Shown here piece after piece: positions 22,577 through 29,597 of a DNA stretch of 37,268 nt. The notes under the pieces were generated by a model that saw only the letters and a program-made list of their open reading frames with translations, was not told the origin of the DNA and did no database searches. The stretch lies in IMG/VR virus record IMGVR_UViG_3300045999_002292, positions 1 through 37,268 of that record; one strand, written 5' to 3'. Both the position numbers and the translations under genes were made by a program. How positions within the stretch are numbered: the stretch's first letter is position 1; each line of letters starts with the position of its first letter. The stretch is from a virus.

Positions 22577-23281
22577 CTAAAACATTCGGAGTTGGCTGAC
22601 AAAATCTTTAAAACGCTTTTCTTGTGCTTTATAATAATCTTTATCTATTTCAAATCCTGTAAAGTCAAAACCATTTTTTTGAGCCGAAATTCTATTGCTT
22701 CCACTTCCCAAATGAGTATCTAAAATTTTATAGCCCTCCTTCGCATAATTTTGGTAAATGAAATCATACACCATTATAGGCTTTTGGGTTGGGTGTATTC
22801 TTCCATCATCATCTTGGGCGTGAGCACCTAACCAAAATTTGGTAATTATTCTTGCATTACTATCAATGCTTGTCAAAGCCAGTTCACAATCTGCATAGCT
22901 ATTCTCACCCGTCTTTTTATCCCACACAATAAAGCATCTTGCAGGTGGCAAATATTCGGTAAAATAATTACCGCCCCACACTATCCAATTTTTAGATACT
23001 CTCATTAATTCCTTCCAATATTCGGCATCGGGTGTGCATTTATCCCAGTCATTATCTTTATAGAATTTTTCGGCTCTTTTATTGGCTGTATTTCTATTTA
23101 TAAATGATTTTGAACCTGCCCCAATTCCGTAAGGTGGGTCAACAATAGCAAGGTCAAAATGATTATCAGAAAAGCGTTTTAAGCCCTCTACACAATCCTC
23201 ATTATACACCACAGAAGGCACTGCACCTAACACGGTATTGGCGCAATTGCCGTTCTGTTTTTCAATTAAACTTTCGTCCAT
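22577..23281 (-). CDS. Cassette gene: N-4/N-6 DNA methyltransferase
   Basis: 234 residues. DPPY is at 48-51 (LAIVDPPYGIGAGS), HPTQKP at 163-168 and the SAM-binding HLGSGS at 190-195 (DTHLGSGSNRISAQKNGFDF). Order and spacing are those of the beta-type adenine/N4-cytosine enzymes (CcrM-like group). All key motifs are present, so an active enzyme is likely. No restriction enzyme is nearby; masking phage DNA from host restriction is the probable role. It is flanked on both sides by cassette-border repeats. Confidence 0.88.
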   Translation of the reverse strand: MDESLIEKQNGNCANTVLGAVPSVVYNEDCVEGLKRFSDNHFDLAIVDPPYGIGAGSKSFINRNTANKRAEKFYKDNDWDKCTPDAEYWKELMRVSKNWIVWGGNYFTEYLPPARCFIVWDKKTGENSYADCELALTSIDSNARIITKFWLGAHAQDDDGRIHPTQKPIMVYDFIYQNYAKEGYKILDTHLGSGSNRISAQKNGFDFTGFEIDKDYYKAQEKRFKDFVSQLRMF

Positions 23282-23314
23282 AATTTCAACTTTTGTTTTT
23301 CAATTTAGCTTTCG

Positions 23315-23442
23315 GTTCGGCAACTTCGCCAATACCCATACGTTAGAGCGAAAGGTCGCAACCTTTCACTCTAACCAGCGACCCTTCGCCTAACTCACGC
23401 TTTGAGCAAGCTCTAAGCCTGACGCAAAGCGTCGCTGGTTAG
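23315..23442 (-). repeat. Stacked cassette-border elements with three hairpins
   Basis: From the left on the minus strand: a perfect 12-bp inverted repeat CTAACCAGCGAC/GTCGCTGGTTAG (23431-23442 with 23371-23382), an inner ACGCTTTG/CAAAGCGT repeat, then a hairpin AGAGTGAAAGGT-TGCG-ACCTTTCGCTCT (23372-23345, one mismatch), then TAACGT followed by TTGGCGAAGTTGCCGAAC (23332-23315). It is more GC-rich than the rest of the genome. Confidence 0.65.
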
Positions 23443-23450
23443 CGGTCAGT

Positions 23451-23804
23451 TTAGTAAGACCGCATAAAAAAGATATTATCAGAACTTATATAGCTTAATC
23501 TTGTCCCAATAGGATTACTGCAATCTATTCTTTGCCAACTTGTTTTTTGAAATCGCATATGTTGTTTAAACACTCTTACAATCCTTTTAAAAGAATGAAC
23601 TATTTTTAATTCATTACCTCTTATATAACTATACGTTGGTTGTTCATTCGATTTTTCAAATAAATTCCAAATATTTTCGCCTGTTAAACTTGATTTTATG
23701 TAGTACAAATTACCCTTGTAAATTACTTTATCATAAGTTGTTGGTTTTAAACTTTGATTAATCGCCCAAATAATTTGTCTAATTTTTACTTCTAATTTTC
23801 TCAT
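23451..23804 (-). CDS. Cassette gene: hypothetical protein (117 aa)
   Basis: Begins MRKLEVKIRQIIWAINQSLK and is basic, with SYIRGNELKIVHSFKRIVRV in the middle. It lacks a signal peptide and any recognised motif. It stands alone between inverted repeats, in the same orientation as its neighbours and without overlaps, unlike the phage's own tightly overlapping genes. Confidence 0.55.
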   Translation of the reverse strand: MRKLEVKIRQIIWAINQSLKPTTYDKVIYKGNLYYIKSSLTGENIWNLFEKSNEQPTYSYIRGNELKIVHSFKRIVRVFKQHMRFQKTSWQRIDCSNPIGTRLSYISSDNIFFMRSY

Positions 23805-23830
23805 TTTGTTTAGTGTTATAAAACCGAACC

Positions 23831-23957
23831 GCTAACAATGCATTGTAGCAATTGTGGCATCTGGCTTAATTAATAATTTGTTTTTAATCGGTTAGTATTG
23901 GTCTTTATCCGTTACATCGTGCAGGTCTAACCACAACTGCAACAATGCTTAACGTTA
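23831..23957 (-). repeat. attC-like inverted repeat
   Basis: Left arm (minus, from 23957) TAACGTTAAGCATTGTTGCA followed by GTTGTGG; right arm CCACAATTGCTACAATGCAT followed by TGTTAGC. The 18-base inner arms match at 16 positions, and TAAC pairs with GTTA with two extra bases on the TAACGT side. The loop is about 72 nt. Confidence 0.7.
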
Positions 23958-23960
23958 TCT

Positions 23961-24254
23961 TCAATTGCTACGTTTGCGTTTAAAAAGAAAGATAAAACAG
24001 CCTTTGAAAACTAAAAAAGTGCATTCTTTTTTTGACAACCAACCTGCTCTATATTCTTCAGTAGTTTTTACAACAATATAAACTATTGGATTAGTCCAAG
24101 CATCTCCATCAAAATCTTCTTTATTATTATAAAATTCAATAGTCGCAAATTTGTGCCTTGCTCTAAAATAAAAGAAGTACCCTAAAAAATAACCTTCTGC
24201 CTGTACAGGACATTTTCCGCTTGGTTTGTAAATCCATTTAAATATTTTTTTCAT
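23961..24254 (-). CDS. Cassette gene: hypothetical protein (97 aa)
   Basis: I use the ATG at 24252-24254 (MKKIFKWIYKPSGKCPVQAE); an upstream ATG at 24276-24278 would add eight residues next to the border repeat. Contains GYFLGYFFYFRARHKFATIE and a basic end (FLFKRKRSN). Aromatic-rich with two Cys. No family is known to me. It is the first cassette after the repressor-like gene. Confidence 0.5.
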   Translation of the reverse strand: MKKIFKWIYKPSGKCPVQAEGYFLGYFFYFRARHKFATIEFYNNKEDFDGDAWTNPIVYIVVKTTEEYRAGWLSKKECTFLVFKGCFIFLFKRKRSN

Positions 24255-24286
24255 AAAATTTAGTTTTAAAACTCGCAACTGAAAGA

Positions 24287-24412
24287 TAACAGTAATTTGT
24301 AGAAATGGCTAGTATTTGCAGTTTTGAATTGGTTGTTGTTTAATTTATAATTCGTTAATTTTTGTTGTGTATTCGCTTGAATTACGCCACTTCTACAAGT
24401 TGCCAAACGTTA
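24287..24412 (-). repeat. attC-like inverted repeat
   Basis: Left arm (minus, from 24412) TAACGTTTGGCAACTTGTAG followed by AAGTGGC; right arm GCCATTTCTACAAATTACTG followed by TTA. The inner arms ACTTGTAGAAGTGGC and its partner differ at two or three positions. TAAC pairs with GTTA at the ends and the TAACGT arm has four extra bases. The stop codon of the HTH gene lies in the TAAC. Confidence 0.68.
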
Positions 24413-24580
24413 CAACTCTAAATTCTTAATAATTTTTTTTAGTTTCAAATAGTTTTTGGTAGATGGGGAATCTTTGTTGTTAATCCAATTACTAACTATC
24501 TGCTGTGAGAATCCGTTTAACCTTGCAAACTCGCTTTGACTTAGTTTGTTTGTTGTTAGGTAGGTTTTTAGTTGTTGCAT
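24410..24580 (-). CDS. Cro/CI-type HTH repressor (56 aa)
   Basis: ATG at 24578-24580, stop at 24410. The protein MQQLKTYLTTNKLSQSEFAR continues LNGFSQQIVSNWINNKDSPS, a five-helix Cro/CI domain with the HTH at about 14-38. It has no C-terminal oligomerisation domain, so it is closer to Cro than to CI. A small palindrome at 24852-24865 overlapping the upstream promoter is a plausible operator, which would make the gene autoregulated. A hairpin lies 9 bases before its start. Confidence 0.72.
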   Translation of the reverse strand: MQQLKTYLTTNKLSQSEFARLNGFSQQIVSNWINNKDSPSTKNYLKLKKIIKNLEL

Positions 24581-24589
24581 GATTTAAAA

Positions 24590-24605
24590 GGGGTTTTTAC
24601 ACCCC
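24590..24605 (-). terminator. Terminator-like hairpin before the HTH gene
   Basis: Stem GGGGT/ACCCC with a 6-nt loop, followed on the minus strand by TTTT. It separates the coiled-coil gene from the HTH gene and may attenuate the repressor message. Confidence 0.5.
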
Positions 24606-24612
24606 TGAGGTT

Positions 24613-24792
24613 TTAGTTTGTTTGGTACTCGTATTCGTTGTTAAATTCTTTTTGTAATTCTGATATTTTTGTTTTAGCATTTTTTATTTCTTCTCTTAAG
24701 AAATCTGCATCTATTTCTTTAGTATTTTTTAGCATTTCAATTCTTCTTTGTTCCTTTGTTATTTGTTCGTGTAATGTTTCTAATTTTGTCAT
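24613..24792 (-). CDS. Coiled-coil protein (59 aa)
   Basis: ATG at 24790-24792. Begins MTKLETLHEQITKEQRRIEM and is one long charged helix (LREEIKNAKTKISELQKEF). First gene behind the promoter/operator at 24826-24865. Likely a dimeric coiled coil. No function is known. Confidence 0.55.
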   Translation of the reverse strand: MTKLETLHEQITKEQRRIEMLKNTKEIDADFLREEIKNAKTKISELQKEFNNEYEYQTN

Positions 24793-24825
24793 AATTTCTA
24801 TTTTTTAATTGTTAGTAACTGAGTT

Positions 24826-24855
24826 CAAAGATATAAATACTTTTTTGATTAACAA
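24826..24855 (-). promoter_or_regulatory. Bacteroidota-type promoter of the HTH operon
   Basis: Minus strand: TTG (24855-24853), 19 nt, TATCTTTG (24833-24826), 33 bases before the ATG at 24792. This is the best match to consensus spacing in the window. Confidence 0.72.
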
Positions 24856-24865
24856 GTTTTCTTGT
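24852..24865. promoter_or_regulatory. Candidate operator palindrome
   Basis: ACAAG-TTTT-CTTGT, 5-bp perfect arms, covers the -33 TTG of the promoter above. A repressor bound here would block polymerase. The rest of the gap 24866-24960 is AT-rich and contains GGAGAGTAAAA twice (24905 and 24946). Confidence 0.5.
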
Positions 24866-24960
24866 AATTATTTTTATAAAAAAGTGAAACTTTAACATTT
24901 AATAGGAGAGTAAAATACTAAAAAAACTACTTTCGTAAACTATTTGGAGAGTAAAAAAAT

Positions 24961-25689
24961 CTAATTTGCAAGTAACACGCCCGCAACAAAACCGCCCGCA
25001 ACACCAATAGCAATAAGGGTTCTGTTTAGTTTTTTACCTCTTTCTGCTTTGATTAAGTCTTTTAACTGATTATCCGCTAAAGTTTGTAAGTTATCTCTTT
25101 GCTCTGCAACCGTTTCAATTATTACATCCTTTTCGTTTATAATATCATCTTTATTTGTAACCAACGATTCATAAACTGAAATTTTATAATCGGATTCATC
25201 TAAAAGACTTTTATAAATCTTAACCTCCGCTTTTGCAATATCCCCTTTAATCAAATCGTTTCCTATTTGGGTAACTAATTGAGAGGTCATTGTTAAACTA
25301 ACATCACTGTAAGTTACAGAAGTGTTATACTTTTCTTTGAAATAACCCGCCCACGCTTTATTATCTGCGTTTTCAAAGCGTTTTAAATCTTTTTGACCCT
25401 TTGATACTACTTTATTAAGTTTAGCCGTTAAATCGTTTGTTTTAGCGTTGGACCGTTGTAGGTCCTTTTCCAACTGTTCGTTAATTCCGTACAGTTCAGC
25501 AATTTTCTCATTTGCGTTTATTGCGGTACGTTCTAAAATAGCGTTTTGTTCTTTAACGCTTTTAGATTCCGATTTTGCAAGTTGTACTTCATTATTATTG
25601 CATTGCCTAAATAGTAAAATAATCAAAAGAAATGGTAATACATAGGATTTAACGTAATCCCAAATCAAAGGTAAGTTAATTGTTTTCAT
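24961..25689 (-). CDS. Membrane protein with long coiled coil, spanin-like candidate
   Basis: 242 residues from the ATG at 25687-25689. A hydrophobic segment at 10-28 (IWDYVKSYVLPFLLIILLF) is followed by Cys, then about 170 residues of charged coiled coil, and a C-terminal hydrophobic segment (LIAIGVAGGFVAGVLLAN). Anchors at both ends joined by a long helix can span the periplasm, as unimolecular spanins do. The Cys after the first anchor lacks a clean lipobox. An earlier ATG at 25758 would add 23 residues and overlap the previous stop; the hairpin at 25733-25756 argues against it. Confidence 0.55.
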   Translation of the reverse strand: MKTINLPLIWDYVKSYVLPFLLIILLFRQCNNNEVQLAKSESKSVKEQNAILERTAINANEKIAELYGINEQLEKDLQRSNAKTNDLTAKLNKVVSKGQKDLKRFENADNKAWAGYFKEKYNTSVTYSDVSLTMTSQLVTQIGNDLIKGDIAKAEVKIYKSLLDESDYKISVYESLVTNKDDIINEKDVIIETVAEQRDNLQTLADNQLKDLIKAERGKKLNRTLIAIGVAGGFVAGVLLAN

Positions 25690-25732
25690 TTTTAAGTCGT
25701 TTAATTGTTTGATATTTAATAGTTTAATAAAT

Positions 25733-25756
25733 GTTTCCTTTATTGATAAGGGAAAC
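25733..25756 (-). terminator. Hairpin in the leader of the spanin-like gene
   Basis: GTTTCC and GGAAAC arms extended by CTTA/TAAA (9 of 10 bp) around a TCAA loop, followed on the minus strand by ATTTATTAAA. Either a weak terminator or an RNA stability element. Confidence 0.45.
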
Positions 25757-25757
25757 A

Positions 25758-25919
25758 TTATGATGTTTTAAAATTATTTTCGTTTAACCAATTTATTGCT
25801 ATATTATACGCTTTTTGTAGTTTGATAATATCCGTAGCATTACGAATAGCAATATTTACCTCAACCCCTTTACGATGATGAATGTAAATCTGAACCGTTG
25901 CTATCATTTGCTCAATCAT
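25758..25919 (-). CDS. Small hypothetical protein (53 aa)
   Basis: The ATG at 25917-25919 overlaps the upstream stop (ATGA). Begins MIEQMIATVQIYIHHRKGVE and contains IAIRNATDIIKLQKAYNIAI, a basic helical protein. Coupled to the Cys-rich gene. No family is recognised. Confidence 0.55.
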   Translation of the reverse strand: MIEQMIATVQIYIHHRKGVEVNIAIRNATDIIKLQKAYNIAINWLNENNFKTS

Positions 25920-26098
25920 TCTATATTTACTTTATATCCTAAATTTCCTAAAACATCTTTTAATATTATTGTAATATCGTCGTAATCTCCGCTAGATACC
26001 TTTTCGTCATTGATAAAAACATCTTTGCCCCAAGTATAGCAGCACCCATCACCGCAAGTGCAGTCCCATTCTTTAATCTTTATATTTAATTCAATCAT
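25916..26098 (-). CDS. Small Cys-rich protein (60 aa)
   Basis: The N-terminal half carries a C-T-C-G-D-G-C-C cluster (residues 13-20; EWDCTCGDGCCYTWG), a possible metal site, followed by acidic strands (SSGDYDDITIILKDVLG). Similar short proteins are found in Bacteroidota phages. Upstream, 26099-26185 shows no gene or clear promoter. Confidence 0.55.
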   Translation of the reverse strand: MIELNIKIKEWDCTCGDGCCYTWGKDVFINDEKVSSGDYDDITIILKDVLGNLGYKVNIE

Positions 26099-26185
26099 AA
26101 GGTTATGGCATGAAATTATATTTTTATTTTAAGGTTATTGCCTGTTACAATGTGCATTAATTATATGTTTTTGAACTTTAAAATA

Positions 26186-26278
26186 TGCAGTTTGATAAGG
26201 GAGTCGAACCCTTGCCTACATTACTCGAATGCATTCTACCCTATGCGGTTTCTCTTTACCGTTAAACTAATCGCCTAC
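26186..26278 (-). tRNA. tRNA-like sequence, probably degenerate
   Basis: Minus strand: a D-arm of tRNA type (TTAGTTTAACGGTAAA), a perfect T-arm AAGGG-TTCGACT-CCCTT, and an end ATCAAAC-T-GCA. The 5' end (GTAGGCGAT) pairs with the 3' acceptor arm over only three positions, and no 7-base anticodon loop with U33 could be placed with confidence (the middle GCATAGGGTAGAATGC gives an 8-nt loop). An extra stem GCATT/AATGT could be a long variable arm. It could be a decayed tRNA or an unusual one. It overlaps the end of the phosphoesterase gene by a few bases. Confidence 0.45.
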
Positions 26279-27267
26279 ACTATTTTATAATTAATAATTC
26301 TAATATTTTTCAAATGATAATTTCCTTCTTTATCTGTTTGAACATGAGCAAATCCATGATTATAATTATTGTATGGTGCATAATCAGGTTGTAAACCACA
26401 TAAGCAACCCGTTGACCACGTTGTAGTAACTTCTCCTTTTAAACTTTTTTCTGTATGTTCGCTAGTTCGATGATGATGTCCTATTATGCAACTTTCTTTG
26501 GCTTTCATGTACAACCCCCTTGCAGGATTAACAGGAGGTGCAAATCCTACCTGCCATTCGTGACCGTGCATAATTGGTAATTTTCCCGCCATTGCTATCT
26601 GTTTGTCCTTTATTAAAGTTACGCCAAATTCTCTAAACCTTAAAATGGTTTCAAGTTCAAAGTCTGCAATTCCTAAAAGCTCGGGTGCTTGTATTCTCAA
26701 ATAATCTTCCCACCGTTTCTCATGGTTACCGATTTTAAAATAAATAGGACATTTAAAAGTTTCTTGTAACATTTTTAAAAAGTCACGACCTATCTGTAAC
26801 TCACTTGCTAAATCTCTTTTTCTTCTGTCTTTAACAAATCTACTACCGTGATACATATCTAAAGTGTCGCCGTTTAGATACACACAATTTACTTTATTTT
26901 CTAATCCGTAATTTAACGCTAGTTCCAACGCTTTATTATCTTGATAAGGAAAATGAATATCTGACAAAATTAAAATATTGTTTTGACCTTTTGGAATTAT
27001 AAAATTTTTCCTTTCCTCATAGTCCGATTCTGGTAGTTCAAATTTTCTTGCCATAAATTGTTTTTTAGTTTGTTCTGTTCTTGGCTCGAGTTCTCCATTT
27101 CTGTTATTCTTTTCACCTCTTATGTATTGCACCATTGAACGGGAGGAGTTTTCGGTAAAATCTAAAGGAAAATCTTTTAATAAAAGTCTAGCAATTGCAC
27201 GGGTTGAGAAGTTGTGATACTTTGTGCAATACTCTAAAGCTATTTCACGTTTGTACGTTTTAGCCAT
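26275..27267 (-). CDS. Calcineurin-like metallophosphoesterase with N-terminal HTH-like region
   Basis: 330 residues. The catalytic metal motifs are complete: SDIH (D103, H105), NGD (133-134), GNHE (180-183), HGHE (234-237) and GHHH (263-266). Residues 1-60 (IALEYCTKYHNFSTRAIARL) look like a DNA-binding helix-turn-helix. The family includes nucleases of Mre11/SbcD type and phage phosphoesterases. Transcribed from its own promoter at 27303-27334. The substrate may be DNA or nucleotides. Confidence 0.82.
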   Translation of the reverse strand: MAKTYKREIALEYCTKYHNFSTRAIARLLLKDFPLDFTENSSRSMVQYIRGEKNNRNGELEPRTEQTKKQFMARKFELPESDYEERKNFIIPKGQNNILILSDIHFPYQDNKALELALNYGLENKVNCVYLNGDTLDMYHGSRFVKDRRKRDLASELQIGRDFLKMLQETFKCPIYFKIGNHEKRWEDYLRIQAPELLGIADFELETILRFREFGVTLIKDKQIAMAGKLPIMHGHEWQVGFAPPVNPARGLYMKAKESCIIGHHHRTSEHTEKSLKGEVTTTWSTGCLCGLQPDYAPYNNYNHGFAHVQTDKEGNYHLKNIRIINYKIV

Positions 27268-27302
27268 AACATTTTTGTTAGTTACTACTTTGTTTGTAAT
27301 GT

Positions 27303-27334
27303 CAAAAGTAAGTAATTATTTAATACAAAAGCAA
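27303..27334 (-). promoter_or_regulatory. Bacteroidota-type promoter of the phosphoesterase gene
   Basis: Minus strand: TTG (27334-27332), 21 nt, TACTTTTG (27310-27303), 36 bases before the start codon. The -33 part lies beside the end of the amidase gene, so early and late transcription units meet here. Confidence 0.65.
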
Positions 27335-27339
27335 TTATA

Positions 27340-27756
27340 TTACAAATTTATTTCTTTCAACCAATCAGCAGTCGAAAAAGATGGACACGCTTTAGCAACT
27401 TTTGGGAAATCTCTATGTCCTTTTATTTCTGCGTTAGGGTATCTTTTCTTTAAATCTTTTAGAAGATTGATTGTAGCTTGTTTCTGTGCGTCTGTGCGTG
27501 TGTCTTTTGGTTTTCCTGAACTATCTACACCGCCTTTATAACAAATATGTATTGAGTTAGAATTAAAACCCGCAACCCCGTTAGTAACTTGACTTTCTTG
27601 TGCTAATTGTTCAACCGTTCCGTTATCGGATATTAAATAATGATAACCAACATTTTTCCATTTAAGATTATTTTTCCAATAGTCTAAAATAGATTTTGTT
27701 GTTTGCTTAGGATTTGCCCCTGTACAATGAAGCACTATGTATAAAATGTTTCTCAT
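27340..27756 (-). CDS. N-acetylmuramoyl-L-alanine amidase (endolysin)
   Basis: 138 residues, single Amidase_2/T7-lysozyme-like domain. The zinc ligands are His10 (IVLHCTG), His114 (KGHRDFP) and Cys124 (AKACPSF), with Lys122 as catalytic partner; GYHYLISDNGTVEQL is the substrate loop. No signal peptide, so a holin is expected. It is the last gene of late operon A, after the fibre genes, and overlaps the preceding gene by one base. Role: peptidoglycan cleavage at lysis. Confidence 0.9.
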   Translation of the reverse strand: MRNILYIVLHCTGANPKQTTKSILDYWKNNLKWKNVGYHYLISDNGTVEQLAQESQVTNGVAGFNSNSIHICYKGGVDSSGKPKDTRTDAQKQATINLLKDLKKRYPNAEIKGHRDFPKVAKACPSFSTADWLKEINL

Positions 27757-28049
27757 TACGATTGACCTTTGTTAGATATACGATAATTAAAAGGTGTACC
27801 GATTGCTATTAGTCCGCTTGCTAAAGTTACTTCAGCCCAAAAAGTCCACGTGTTAGCAACGTTTAATTCATTGTTAACCGCAGGATATACTAATACTCCC
27901 GTTGTAGCATTTTCTACCGTTGCATTAAAATATCCCTCAACCCCGTTTGGATTGCGATATGCAATTCGGGTAACGGTAGCACCCGATATATTTCTATTAA
28001 CAGTACATCTTATTAAGAGGTCTGTTTGTCCTACAAATACTTGGCTCAT
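27756..28049 (-). CDS. Small Ig-like structural protein (97 aa)
   Basis: Beta-rich (FVGQTDLLIRCTVNRNISGA; YRNPNGVEGYFNATVENATT) without signal peptide. The pattern resembles the N-terminal domain of BppU-like baseplate proteins. It sits between a repeat-rich fibre gene and the amidase, and overlaps both. Probable tail or baseplate accessory part. Confidence 0.5.
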   Translation of the reverse strand: MSQVFVGQTDLLIRCTVNRNISGATVTRIAYRNPNGVEGYFNATVENATTGVLVYPAVNNELNVANTWTFWAEVTLASGLIAIGTPFNYRISNKGQS

Positions 28050-28768
28050 GGTTTACATTTATTATCTATGTTACTAATCATTTCTATTGTGTCTGTAAAA
28101 GTACTTTCAAACTCTATTAAATTCGTTAAGGTACTTGTAAATTCTATTTTGTCATTAAATATCGAATCAAATTGTATCACATCGTTTGTAATACTTTCAA
28201 ATTCTATCGTATCGGTAAATACCGAAGTGAAACAAATCTTTTCTAAATCATTCGCATCAAACGCTCGTACACTTTTTAAATCGTATTTTAACTGTATTAA
28301 ATTAGCTAAAATATTAGCGTTACCATTTGCATAGGTATCTAATAACGAATATCTTAAATTTATCGTTTCAGCTATTGCATTACCGTTTTGAGGTGCAAAA
28401 GCAGTAGCAGGATAAAGCGTGAAATTAGCCACTAAAGTACTTACATTCACGTTAGCACTTACACTAGCGGTCGCAGTAAATAAAGTATAATCAGCTACTA
28501 AAGTATCTACGTTAGCCGTTGCATTACCACTAGCAACAACATTGTTAATTATATAATTTGCCCCTAGTGTGTTTGTGCTTGTTGTTGCGTTACCGCTAGC
28601 AACAACCGATAATAGTGTGAACGTTGCGAGTAATGTGTTTGCAATTGCGTTAGCATCTCCGCTTACTCCAAAAAAATCATTATTTAAAACAACGGACGCA
28701 GGGAATTCGTCTACCCAAACGGATAGACTACCTTTTGGCGTTCCTGTTGATTTAAAATAACTAGCCAT
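28046..28768 (-). CDS. Repeat-rich tail fibre protein
   Basis: 240 residues. Residues 40-170 repeat a 26-27 residue unit (ANTLLATFTLLSVVASGNAT, NTLGANYIINNVVASGNAT, DTLVADYTLFTATASVSAN). Residues 180-230 are five 10-residue repeats of the type FTDTIEFESI/TNDVIQFDSI. Such repeats suit an extended beta-solenoid or trimeric fibre. The start MASYFKSTGTPKGSLSVWVD may bind the tail. It overlaps the next gene by 8 bases. Receptor contact is inferred. Confidence 0.6.
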   Translation of the reverse strand: MASYFKSTGTPKGSLSVWVDEFPASVVLNNDFFGVSGDANAIANTLLATFTLLSVVASGNATTSTNTLGANYIINNVVASGNATANVDTLVADYTLFTATASVSANVNVSTLVANFTLYPATAFAPQNGNAIAETINLRYSLLDTYANGNANILANLIQLKYDLKSVRAFDANDLEKICFTSVFTDTIEFESITNDVIQFDSIFNDKIEFTSTLTNLIEFESTFTDTIEMISNIDNKCKP

Positions 28769-29597
28769 GTGATATTTTGCCTGTTGCTCTTACCGTTCCT
28801 GTTGTTGTTGTACTTGCTATTTGAACGGGAAACAAACAACTTTCATTATAAATTTCAGGAAGTCCTAATCCAGTCCATTCACTTGTAAATCTTGCGTTTG
28901 CAATAGGTTGATAAATTGCACCTCTATAACGGGTTGCAGTAAATCCAAAATTACCTGCTGTTGCTGTTGATGCTGACAAAATAACTGTATTGATATCTCG
29001 AATGTACTTTCCACTATCAGCAGAAGGAATTAAACCATTTAAAGGAATCATTCTACTTGCTCTCAAAGTTCCACCTACTGCAACGTTAGTTAAGTTGTTT
29101 GAAGTCCCATCGTTATAAGTCACGTTTATAGTTGCGTTTGATGCCGTTGCACCTGTGTCCGCATACCATTCTAACCACCATTGAACATCTGAAAAATTAC
29201 TATCTCCAATTCTAGCAGTTAAATTATCGTTTGCTAAATTTGCGTTCAAGTCTAAGTTAACTGTTTGCGAAGTTAGTAAAGTTCCATTTAATCCCCCCAT
29301 ATGCATCAATCTATCGTGTATTTCTAAAGTAGTTGAGTTGTTTGAACATAACGCTTCTAAAATAGACAAATACGATGTTGCGGGTGCGGTTTGTTGTGTG
29401 AAATTAATAGCACCCAAAAGAGTGTTGTCGCAAGTAGCAGCCGTTGTTGGAATAGCACCCTGTCCTGGTTGCCCTGTTGCTCTCCAAAGACTTTGAAACT
29501 GCCCCGCAACCGCATTACTCAAAGAGGCTTTGTCTATAATTAGCCTAGTTGAGTTGTTAGCCATTGCATCTAATAATTGGTCTACTGTTGTTATCAT
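28761..29597 (-). CDS. Structural protein of the fibre cluster (278 aa)
   Basis: Begins MITTVDQLLDAMANNSTRLI, with helical N terminus (VAGQFQSLWRATGQPGQGAI) and beta-rich C terminus (ATASNATINVTYNDGTSNNL). I know similar proteins near tail fibres in Bacteroidota phages, without function. Overlaps its upstream neighbour by 1 base and the fibre gene by 8 bases. Possible capsid or tail surface protein. Confidence 0.5.
   Translation of the reverse strand: MITTVDQLLDAMANNSTRLIIDKASLSNAVAGQFQSLWRATGQPGQGAIPTTAATCDNTLLGAINFTQQTAPATSYLSILEALCSNNSTTLEIHDRLMHMGGLNGTLLTSQTVNLDLNANLANDNLTARIGDSNFSDVQWWLEWYADTGATASNATINVTYNDGTSNNLTNVAVGGTLRASRMIPLNGLIPSADSGKYIRDINTVILSASTATAGNFGFTATRYRGAIYQPIANARFTSEWTGLGLPEIYNESCLFPVQIASTTTTGTVRATGKISHG

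Noticed and set aside
28400-28650. Regular repeats resembling a CRISPR array
   Set aside because: The period equals whole codons of a fibre repeat and the copies are degenerate; no unique spacers.
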